From NCBI GenBank assembly GCA_007132385.1, contig SLOU01000086.1:1-44583 (forward strand): 44,583 bases of DNA, in the 5' to 3' direction. The DNA is from Balneolaceae bacterium. Lineage in GTDB: Bacteria > Bacteroidota > Rhodothermia > Balneolales > Balneolaceae. Within the stretch, counting starts at the first letter, position 1, and each line of letters begins with the position of its first letter. Positions 30,851 through 38,942 of this stretch are shown one piece after another. The position numbers and the translations under genes were made by a program. The notes under the pieces were generated by a model, which did not search any database, was not told the origin of the DNA, and was given only the letters and a program-made list of their open reading frames with translations.

Positions 30851-31975
30851 ATGGAAGCTATCGACCGGTTTACAGTTCATTACCTGATTACTGCCGGATC
30901 TGCAGCAGAAGCTGAACACCGTGCACACGATATCTGCATCGAACAGACGGCTGAAATGCCGTATGAAACGATTCCGATGCACATCAGGGAAAGTATTACA
31001 GGTCAGATTATCTCACAAAAGCAAACAGAGTCAAACCTTTTTGAAACCTCCATATCTTTCCCGGTATCAGCTGCCGGAAATGAAATTACGCAGTTTCTGA
31101 ATGTAATATTCGGTAACATTTCGCTTAAGCCCGGTATCCGTATCCACGGAACCGGCTGGAATTCTCTTACACATATTTTTCACGGCCCTGTCAACGGAAT
31201 CGATGGAATCCGGTCACAGATCAATATTGAAGGACGCCCTCTCAGTTGTTCGGCTCTGAAACCTATGGGGCTGAACAGTGATGAACTTGCAAATATCTGC
31301 TACAGGATGGCCCTTGGCGGAATCGATATCATTAAGGATGATCACGGGCTGGCGAATCAGGTAAAGGCGCCATTTTCCGAACGCATACTGGCCTGCCTGA
31401 ATGCGGTCAAACGGGCTGAAGACCAGACCGGAAAGCGAACGCTTTATGTTCCCAATATTACCGGCGACGGTTTTGAAACCTGGCGCCGATATGAAATTGC
31501 CCGGGAACTGGGAGCCGGCGGTGTATTGGTTTCTCCGCAGCTATGCGGTTTGAGCGTGCTCAGTGATCTGACAAAAAACGAAGATCAGATTCCGGTTATA
31601 GCACACCCGGCATTTTCAGGCTCCTTTATTACGAATCCTGAACACGGGTTTACACCTGAATTTTACTATGGCCATCTTTGGCGGGCACTTGGAGCAGATG
31701 CCGTCATCTACCCGAATGCCGGCGGACGTTTCTCATTTTCGGAAGAGCTTTGTCTCTATTTGAACCGGGCATTGCGGCAAAACTCCCTCCCTTTTCAACC
31801 GGCATTTCCGGTTCCGGCGGGAGGAATTCAGCTCGAAAGTGTTAGCCAATGGATGAAAAAATACGGTGGAGACACGATATTTCTCATCGGAAGCAGCCTT
31901 TATCGTCATCCCGATGGACTCGAAGCAGCTTGCAGGAACTTTCAGCAAAAAATTGAATCGTATGAGCCACAATAA
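30851..31975 (+). CDS. RuBisCO-like protein (form IV RuBisCO large-chain homologue)
   Basis: HGPVNGIDGIRSQINIEGRPLSCSALKPMGLNSDELANICYRMALGGIDIIKDDHGLANQ aligns with the RuBisCO GRPL.GxTxKPKLGL...GGLDFTKDDENVNSQ core. AHPAFSGSF, PNAGGRF, PAGGIQ and GSSLYRHPDG match later loops. Several catalytic residues are substituted. Confidence 0.93.
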   Translation: MEAIDRFTVHYLITAGSAAEAEHRAHDICIEQTAEMPYETIPMHIRESITGQIISQKQTESNLFETSISFPVSAAGNEITQFLNVIFGNISLKPGIRIHGTGWNSLTHIFHGPVNGIDGIRSQINIEGRPLSCSALKPMGLNSDELANICYRMALGGIDIIKDDHGLANQVKAPFSERILACLNAVKRAEDQTGKRTLYVPNITGDGFETWRRYEIARELGAGGVLVSPQLCGLSVLSDLTKNEDQIPVIAHPAFSGSFITNPEHGFTPEFYYGHLWRALGADAVIYPNAGGRFSFSEELCLYLNRALRQNSLPFQPAFPVPAGGIQLESVSQWMKKYGGDTIFLIGSSLYRHPDGLEAACRNFQQKIESYEPQ

Positions 31976-32438
31976 AAACAAATCCGGGCGATCAAAAGTG
32001 ATCAAAAGCAAAAACTATAGCTGGGAGGGTATTGATAAACACCAGTACAAGACGAAGGGAACCGGATTTAAGGACATCCATCGATATTCATTACTCACGG
32101 ACGACTTTCCGGAGTTGAATGCTCATACCCGTTATTTTGAAATTCAAGCGGGTGGATATTCCTCTCTCGAATTTCACCGACATCCGCATTCGGTGATCGT
32201 CCTCCGTGGATCCGGATCGGTGATATTGGAAAATGAGATTCATGAAATTGGTTTGCATGATCTTGTTTTTATTTCTCCGGGGACTATCCATCAGTTTCAA
32301 GCCGATAAAAATTCACCGCTGGGTTTTCTCTGTATCGTTGATCGATACCGGGATAAACCGGTGCTTCCGGATGAGAATTTAATAGAACAGCGGATTAAAG
32401 ATCCGAGAATCAAAGTGAAAATTAAAAAGAAGTCATAG
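31962..32438 (+). CDS. Cupin-domain protein, candidate partner of the RLP
   Basis: Cupin motifs GGYSSLEFHRHPHSVIVLRGSG and DLVFISPGTIHQF, then GFLCIVDRYRDKPVLP. ATG 31962 overlaps the RLP stop by 14 nt, implying translational coupling. Confidence 0.88.
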   Translation: MSHNKNKSGRSKVIKSKNYSWEGIDKHQYKTKGTGFKDIHRYSLLTDDFPELNAHTRYFEIQAGGYSSLEFHRHPHSVIVLRGSGSVILENEIHEIGLHDLVFISPGTIHQFQADKNSPLGFLCIVDRYRDKPVLPDENLIEQRIKDPRIKVKIKKKS

Positions 32439-32479
32439 ATTACATTTTTAAGGTAAAAACACGTGACAGAAAAAACGCA

Positions 32480-32508
32480 TTGACCCGGATGCCCAAAAGT
32501 TTTTATAT
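32480..32508 (+). promoter_or_regulatory. Putative sigma70-type promoter for tRNA-Gly
   Basis: TTGACC - 17 nt - TTATAT, placed 17 nt upstream of the tRNA 5' end. Confidence 0.55.
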
Positions 32509-32525
32509 TTAGATCTGTTTAAAAA

Positions 32526-32597
32526 GCGGGAATAGCTCAGTGGTAGAGCATCACCTTGCCAAGGTGAGGGTCGCCGGTTCGAATCCGGTTTCCCGCT
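32526..32597 (+). tRNA. tRNA-Gly (GCC anticodon), CCA not encoded
   Basis: GCGGGAA/TTCCCGC acceptor stem, TCACC-TTGCCAA-GGTGA anticodon arm, GGTTCGAATCC T arm; the sequence after the discriminator is CCG, not CCA. Confidence 0.97.
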
Positions 32598-32605
32598 CCG
32601 TTCTG

Positions 32606-32638
32606 AAAGCCCTGACTACAAAACCGGTCAGGGCTTTT
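32606..32638 (+). terminator. Rho-independent terminator after tRNA-Gly
   Basis: aaagccctgac-tacaaaaccg-gtcagggctttt. Confidence 0.85.
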
Positions 32639-32727
32639 CTATTGAGGATCTGAAATTTATATTGTAACGAGTTTATCCGAGACACATTCAATTATGTCTC
32701 ATCAAATAAAACGTTTATTTTATAGCA

Positions 32728-32818
32728 AATGAACTACCCTGAGGCAGAGCCATCGGGGTATCAAATATATTTTTCTATTCTGTCCGACTCAGAGGGTCGG
32801 GGAATTGAACCATCATTG
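32728..32818. repeat. REP-like two-hairpin repeat, copy A
   Basis: ctgaggcagagccatcggggtatcaa...ttctattctgtccgactcagagggtcggggaattgaacca; near-identical to copy B. Confidence 0.8.
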
Positions 32819-32962
32819 ATAAAAAAACTCTTTCTGTATAGGAAAAATTAATTCACATTTACTGCTACAGTCAATAATTTGGTTATTAGGTTGCTCTTAC
32901 GTAGAATTACAGACAGTTTTTGAACATATAAAGCCGTTATCACTATCTAGATTGTTGTTTAA

Positions 32963-33059
32963 AATGAACAAACCCGAGGCAGAGCCTTCGGGGTATCAAT
33001 ATGATCTTATTTTCTATTCTGTCCGACCCAGGGGGGGTCGGGGAATTGAACCACCTTTG
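32963..33059. repeat. REP-like two-hairpin repeat, copy B
   Basis: cccgaggcagagccttcggggtatcaa...ttctattctgtccgacccagggggggtcggggaattgaacca; same order and orientation as copy A. Confidence 0.8.
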
Positions 33060-33075
33060 AATAAAGTAAATCTGT

Positions 33076-34569
33076 ATGAAACTATCTGACCTTGTCTTCG
33101 ATGTGATTGGGATCTCCAGGGATGTACCTCTTGATGAGCACAAAATGGCTCAGAATTTGAAAGTGACGTTCCAGCCGCCCGTTGATCAATCGGAACGACT
33201 TGAGAGATTCGTTCAGAATTTCAAAAAAACACTGATTGAAATCGGCACAGAGATCATACCATATGAAGATGCGCTCATTCCCGGTAAAGAACGCGTGAAG
33301 TCCGGTATCGTAATCGTACAACAGGGAAAAGGAAAAGATGACGAACTTGCCATCCGGTCGGTTTCCAGTTTATATGAGAATCCGGTTGTCGGAATTTTTA
33401 ATGAACCACCTCCTATCCCGGACAATCCCACCCTTCAGGAGACACTGGACAGTATTATCGGAGTTCTCGCCTGGAATCTGACGCACGTACCTATTTTTGT
33501 GGAAGAGGACCGATGGACGGTCTGCACCATGAACGGCGCCGTTATTGAGTGTGGCGACTGGAGACACCCGAAAAACGACATTTTGAACTCCCTGGTTCCC
33601 AAACTTTCCGCACAGGTCATTCCACCCAAACGGGACGAAATTGTATATCGTGAAAAAGTTCTTGACCCGATCAAGCAGGGATACGGCGAATTCATCGACG
33701 ATTTCATGAACGCTGCCAACATTTGGCGAGATAACGGGTTGATGCTGGCGCATACATCAATTGAAGACCTGGAATACAGAAACCGCTATTACAAGCGGAT
33801 TGTTTCACGTTATCTCGATCACAGGACCGGAATGAGTTACGGTTTTATGGTGCGTCAGCTTCCGACGGATCCTGATCCTGCTTTTGAACTTGATCAGGCT
33901 CCGGAACCACTCAAAAATGCCAATTGGGAAGACCTGACGATCAACAAATACAAGGGCAAGGATTATTCGAAAGTTGTACTGTACGACAAAGAATGGATAG
34001 TTCATATTCCGGACGTATGGGTCCTTTCCACACGCTCAGGCTGCAATAAAACAAACCTGAACCCTGAGAAGGATATACTACGGCTCGGTCTGCACGAGGG
34101 TGACATCACCATCGATACACCGAAAAAAATAAGTGCAGCCAAATGCCGACCATCCTATGATACTTATGCTATACTTGCCCATGCGGTCGGAAATGCAATC
34201 ATTGCAGGTGTGCTTAAAAGCATCCGGCCTGACGCTACATTTCCGGTATCACTCAAAGAAAACGGACTTTCGGTATGCCACTGGCACGGATATCCCGACA
34301 AAAGCTATCCATTGCCGGGATACGTCATTCATGGCGAAGAGAATCCGCCAGTATCATGCTCTACCCCACAGTCGGCAGCCTATGCTCTTACAGGTAAACT
34401 GAAAGCGATCGAAAAAAACCGGACTACCAATCACGATTATCGAGGTGATGTTCACATAGAACCGCACCACGGTACCAACATTGCCGGCTCTATGACCCTC
34501 ACCGAAACCGCCGGATGGGTGGATGAAATGCACAAACATGCAATGACGGAGTCTACGGCTGCAAGCTGA
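33076..34569 (+). CDS. Conserved-looking hypothetical protein, 497 aa, no recognised family
   Basis: Long ORF with typical codon use and no signal peptide; Cys/His-rich segments CHWHGYPD and HIEPHHGTN. Confidence 0.75.
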   Translation: MKLSDLVFDVIGISRDVPLDEHKMAQNLKVTFQPPVDQSERLERFVQNFKKTLIEIGTEIIPYEDALIPGKERVKSGIVIVQQGKGKDDELAIRSVSSLYENPVVGIFNEPPPIPDNPTLQETLDSIIGVLAWNLTHVPIFVEEDRWTVCTMNGAVIECGDWRHPKNDILNSLVPKLSAQVIPPKRDEIVYREKVLDPIKQGYGEFIDDFMNAANIWRDNGLMLAHTSIEDLEYRNRYYKRIVSRYLDHRTGMSYGFMVRQLPTDPDPAFELDQAPEPLKNANWEDLTINKYKGKDYSKVVLYDKEWIVHIPDVWVLSTRSGCNKTNLNPEKDILRLGLHEGDITIDTPKKISAAKCRPSYDTYAILAHAVGNAIIAGVLKSIRPDATFPVSLKENGLSVCHWHGYPDKSYPLPGYVIHGEENPPVSCSTPQSAAYALTGKLKAIEKNRTTNHDYRGDVHIEPHHGTNIAGSMTLTETAGWVDEMHKHAMTESTAAS

Positions 34570-35009
34570 AACGCGAGCCCCCCTCTACATCGGGAGATCC
34601 ATCCACGCAGCCACGCTATCACTTCCACGACAGCGATCAGCATATAGCTGAGGGAAATGAAGTATTTACGGCGAAAAATGTGGGAAATGTTTACGAACCT
34701 GAAATTGACGATTGGTAATTGGTTAAATGAATGGTTCCGTACTACATCTGGCAGACCGGTTTCATCATTGGATTCTCAGGTAAACATGTACCCTTTTTTC
34801 TCGACTTTATTAGGTCGTTTCCTGATCGATAGCTTTCAGGATCTGTTGCATGGATAAGAAGCCCTCAACCTGTTGCTTGATATGTTTATCTCGGGCGATA
34901 ATCTGCTCGGAATCCGGTCAATGGCTTTGCACCGGGGCAGTTCATTCTCGGAATGATACTCACGGCCTATTAAGTAATAAATCCGATAGTAATATTATCT
35001 ATTATCAAT

Positions 35010-35573
35010 TTAAATAATATCCATACTCTGCATCACCGCATTGGTCAGGTCATACTGTTGTCGCACTTCAGGAGCGATCCACAAAATCACAGAATCACCG
35101 GTTGCAGTTGTTGTTTGCAATATAAAATCGATATCATGCTGGCGAGCTACCCGGTCGATTGCAGCTTGCAGTTGCTCCAGCAACGGCCGCATAAGCTGTG
35201 ACCTTCGTTGTTGAAGTTCTTGCTGAAATACAGTCTGGAATTGCCTCAATTCAAGGCTGAGATCATTTAAGCGCTGTTCTTCCCGTTGACGGGCAGCATC
35301 AGAAAGAACTTCAGATCTGATTTGATACTCCTCAAAAGCCGTTTGCATCTCTCTTTCCTTACCCTGGTATTCAGCAAGCTTATCTCTGTAAAAATTTTGA
35401 AGACGCTGTTCTACCGCTCTCATTTCCGGCATTTGATCCAAAATCGCATAATAATCGACAAAACCTGTTTTTAACTCCTGCGAATAAGCCTGATTTCCTG
35501 TCAGCGGCAAAAACAATAAACAAGCGAGTACCCCTGGTAATAATAACGTTCTATTCATAACATCCCTGTACAT
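35010..35573 (-). CDS. OmpH/Skp-family periplasmic chaperone-like protein
   Basis: Signal peptide; GFVDYYAILDQMPEMRAVEQRLQNFYRDKLAEYQGKEREMQ, long coiled coil, IDRVARQHDIDFILQT C-terminus typical of OmpH. Confidence 0.9.
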   Translation of the reverse strand: MYRDVMNRTLLLPGVLACLLFLPLTGNQAYSQELKTGFVDYYAILDQMPEMRAVEQRLQNFYRDKLAEYQGKEREMQTAFEEYQIRSEVLSDAARQREEQRLNDLSLELRQFQTVFQQELQQRRSQLMRPLLEQLQAAIDRVARQHDIDFILQTTTATGDSVILWIAPEVRQQYDLTNAVMQSMDII

Positions 35574-35887
35574 TTCTTTGTTGATGATTGTAAAAATCTC
35601 TCTGTGATTTCGATCACGAGAAAAACACTAACAGGAAATAAACGATTAAATTGTGTAAAACTTGTAAAGAATTTTTACAGAATATGACGAAAAAGCCTGA
35701 TGAATGCTTTGGTAAGGATGAGCAAAAATCGACATGGTGAAAAACACAGGCAATCGAATCAGATTTTTTACAAACTGCCACTCCTGTGAACCAATATTCG
35801 GCTTCTTCAATAAAATTGAGTGGTATTTTACCACTTTTTGGAAGAATACCAGCTTTATCCCCGATTGGATCCCTGGCCCGTTTAAAA

Positions 35888-37639
35888 TTACCTGATTAGT
35901 GTCATTTTTCTTGACTCCATGAACTGATCCACAACAATCCGGTATATATACACACCTGAAGCCAGATTATGCGATTCCATAATATATTCATATCGTCCGG
36001 CCGTTTGTTGCTCATCCACCATTGTTTTAATATGCCTGCCGAGCGAATCAAACAGATCCATGCGAACCCTTGAATTCTGAGGCAGGCCGTAATTGATTTG
36101 AGTTGGTTCGCTTCCTGCATGAAAAGGGTTCGGAAAGTTCTGATCAAGCCGGGCAAGAACATCTTCTTCCAGTCCCTCACCGGACAGGTTCACTTCGAAG
36201 GGACTCGATTCATTAAAAGCATTATGATAAACCTGTATCACCCCTTCCTGTACCCCTACCCTGTGGGGTTGAAAGCGCACAGTTACTTCCAGGACTTCAC
36301 CCGGCTCGATGGAAAATGACCCATCTCCGCTTTGTATCTGAAAACTTTCCCCTTCTACTTGCACACTTCCAATTAGCGTATCACTAACGGTTTCCTCATT
36401 TGAAATAAAAAAAGTACGGTCACTGAATCTGCCAATATTCACAAGATCAAAATCAAGTGTCTCCTCAGATATTTGGACAAAAACATCCACATCCAGGATC
36501 ATCCGGCAACCGCTGCCAAGCGGCCATCCCCAGTCGTCAAGCATACCGCAGAAGACAGGCCCGGGGGTGTGCATGGCAAACGCCTGGTCGAACCTGGGAA
36601 TCATAAGGGCATTTTCTGTTTGCCGGAATGTATCCTCATCCAGATGGGAAAAACTGGCTCCACCCTGCCAGGAAGTAGGTGAATATAGATATACCCCTTC
36701 ACCGGCCAGCATCCGGGTTGATTCAGGCCCAACAAACAACACACCACCACGCATTCCCGTAACTGCCTGGTAGAGGTCATTCGATGGATTAGGGTATATA
36801 TTTTCTTCAAGCAAAGATATACCCTCGCCATCCTCCGCAAAACGGTCATAGATCATGGGAGTTTCTTCTTCCTGAAAAGGAATGCCCCATTCAGCTTCCA
36901 TACGGATATTGCTTGCAAGAAATGTCCCAAAAAAACCAATTCCATGGCCAATTTCGTGTAGTACAACCGTAACAAAATCGATGTCTCCGCTGCCGGGCTC
37001 GGCATCCAGGCCAAAATACCAATTTTGGAGGGTACAGTTCACACTTACAACCATATCAAAATCCTCTCCGCTTGTCTCCAGAAAATCAATGCCGGTCATC
37101 GCATTTGCCTGGGCAACTGCATACCAGCTATTATCTTCACCAGTTGGAATAGCCGAACTGTGAATAATCAAACTCGGCCCGGCCTGACCCAAAGCACCTA
37201 TATTCTCCCAGCGTGCTTCAATTCTGACTGGAACACTGGAATCCAGATGCATCGACCAGATGTCTGCCGCATATTCGAAGGCCTGAATCGCTTCCTCAGG
37301 CCATTCATTTCCACCACAGGCGTTGAAGTAAGTGACCTCCAAGCGGGTATCCATCTGTTGAGGGCTGAGATCACCAATCAGGTCCTGTAATTGCACCGAA
37401 TAATGAGCATCTACATGCGTATTTGACAGGGTACAAACCTGATCACTTACAGGCCCCGGGAGCGTTCGGATTTTTTGTGGGTCGATGATCTGGGCAGCAA
37501 GCAACTCAATTCCAAGAAATAAACAGACAAAGCCCGAAAGCAGAATGAATCTTGCCGTTTGTCCAGGAAACATCATAAAAATGATTGGTTTATATATATA
37601 GTATATTCCGGAAAAATGAACAGTATATCGGCTAAACAC
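35888..37639 (-). CDS. Secreted HEXXH metalloprotease-like protein with ASH/choice-of-anchor-type domain and T9SS-type C-terminal sorting domain
   Basis: VTVVLHEIGHGIGFFGTF zinc motif; VDVFVQISEETLDFDLVNIGR... anchor-D-like repeat; C-terminus FPNPFHAGSEPTQINYGLP..VRMDLFDSLGRHIKTMVD..NLASGVYIYRIVV.....RKMTLIR typical of type A sorting domains. Confidence 0.87.
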   Translation of the reverse strand: MFSRYTVHFSGIYYIYKPIIFMMFPGQTARFILLSGFVCLFLGIELLAAQIIDPQKIRTLPGPVSDQVCTLSNTHVDAHYSVQLQDLIGDLSPQQMDTRLEVTYFNACGGNEWPEEAIQAFEYAADIWSMHLDSSVPVRIEARWENIGALGQAGPSLIIHSSAIPTGEDNSWYAVAQANAMTGIDFLETSGEDFDMVVSVNCTLQNWYFGLDAEPGSGDIDFVTVVLHEIGHGIGFFGTFLASNIRMEAEWGIPFQEEETPMIYDRFAEDGEGISLLEENIYPNPSNDLYQAVTGMRGGVLFVGPESTRMLAGEGVYLYSPTSWQGGASFSHLDEDTFRQTENALMIPRFDQAFAMHTPGPVFCGMLDDWGWPLGSGCRMILDVDVFVQISEETLDFDLVNIGRFSDRTFFISNEETVSDTLIGSVQVEGESFQIQSGDGSFSIEPGEVLEVTVRFQPHRVGVQEGVIQVYHNAFNESSPFEVNLSGEGLEEDVLARLDQNFPNPFHAGSEPTQINYGLPQNSRVRMDLFDSLGRHIKTMVDEQQTAGRYEYIMESHNLASGVYIYRIVVDQFMESRKMTLIR

Positions 37640-37681
37640 ACGAACATCACTTTCATGGGTGTACGTTAAAAGGATGTACGC

Positions 37682-38761
37682 TTAAAACGGCAGTGGAACA
37701 TATGAACTGGAGGGAAAAACCCCGGCCATTGCAAGAATTGCAATGAGCATTGTTCCAAGTACAATCGCTGCCGCAGGAGGATCAAAATGTGTATCAGCAT
37801 GAGCAAAGAAAACCCGCTGAACCCATTCGCCAAACAGTGCAGAAATAATACCAAAGGCAGCTCCGATCAACAGCATCGCACCCATGGCCTGGTCCATGAA
37901 TTCTCCTCCGGTCGCAGCTACCATCGCTGCACTTGCGATCAGTGATATATGGTGCGTGACTGGAATTTTTTCTACACCCAGATTCAGAAATAAAAGGGAA
38001 GCCGCACTGATTCCAAACGGCAGAAACACACTTCCCGTTTGATAGGTGATAAAAGCAGCCAGCATCCCAACAACAAAACCGAGCATTGTTACATCCCCCC
38101 ATTTATACTGATGGGGCAGCCACGGTTCAACAAGTAACCGGGAGGCGGGTTCATCTTTCTTTACACTTTTAGTGTCTCTGTTTTCACTTGCTTCCCTTCG
38201 GATTCCCTGCTCAAACGGTTTCATATTCAGCAAACCACGCTCCGCATCTCCGATCATTTTATAGCCAAATACAATTCGGTGCACAACAGCAGAAAGAACT
38301 ACTGCAAATGCAATTGGATCCCACGGAAGGGAAAATGCAGTAGAAAGGGTGGCGATCCAGTACCCGAGGATTCCGAAGAGCCCGCCAACAAACAGTACGT
38401 CCGGTTTCGGTCCCTGGGCGTAAGCGATATTCTTTGCCTCATGGTAGGGAAAGCCTGTACTCATATACCCTTTGTGAGCAGCAAATGCCGATGCGGCAGC
38501 CCCGGCAGCAAAACTGATATGAGGGCCAAACACCGGGCCAAATGCAAGTTGTCCTGTAATCGAATCGGACATCAGTTCTTCATTTCCTGAATCCAGTATC
38601 CCCAAAAAATCGCTGCTTATAATGGCAGCTGTCTCCCCGAACATTACCAAAAACCCGGTAAAAATAAATGCCGGCAGCGCCCCGATTGCGGTTCCAAATG
38701 CTCCCCCCGCAAAAGCAGCCAAAAGCATACCTAACCACCAAAGTTCCGATAGTTCCGCCAT
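37682..38761 (-). CDS. Multi-pass integral membrane protein of unknown function
   Basis: Many hydrophobic glycine-rich TM segments and a cytosolic-type charged linker (IRREASENRDTKSVKKDEPASR); no confident family. Confidence 0.75.
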   Translation of the reverse strand: MAELSELWWLGMLLAAFAGGAFGTAIGALPAFIFTGFLVMFGETAAIISSDFLGILDSGNEELMSDSITGQLAFGPVFGPHISFAAGAAASAFAAHKGYMSTGFPYHEAKNIAYAQGPKPDVLFVGGLFGILGYWIATLSTAFSLPWDPIAFAVVLSAVVHRIVFGYKMIGDAERGLLNMKPFEQGIRREASENRDTKSVKKDEPASRLLVEPWLPHQYKWGDVTMLGFVVGMLAAFITYQTGSVFLPFGISAASLLFLNLGVEKIPVTHHISLIASAAMVAATGGEFMDQAMGAMLLIGAAFGIISALFGEWVQRVFFAHADTHFDPPAAAIVLGTMLIAILAMAGVFPSSSYVPLPF

Positions 38762-38942
38762 AATCTCCTTTTCTATTTAGCAGTTGGAATAACCTGTAGT
38801 AAATCGCAATTACAGGAATTCCATTAGTTAGTTTACTTAGTATTGTTGGTTGCTGCTACAAATACCATAAAAAAGGAAAAATTGCAATATTCCAACTGTT
38901 TTTATCTGATGACATATTCATCAGATTAGCCGGCTTAAACGG

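Noticed and set aside
32700-33060. CRISPR array candidate from the direct repeats
   Set aside because: Only two copies of about 90 nt with about 145 nt between them, each with internal hairpins; no regular spacers and no cas genes.
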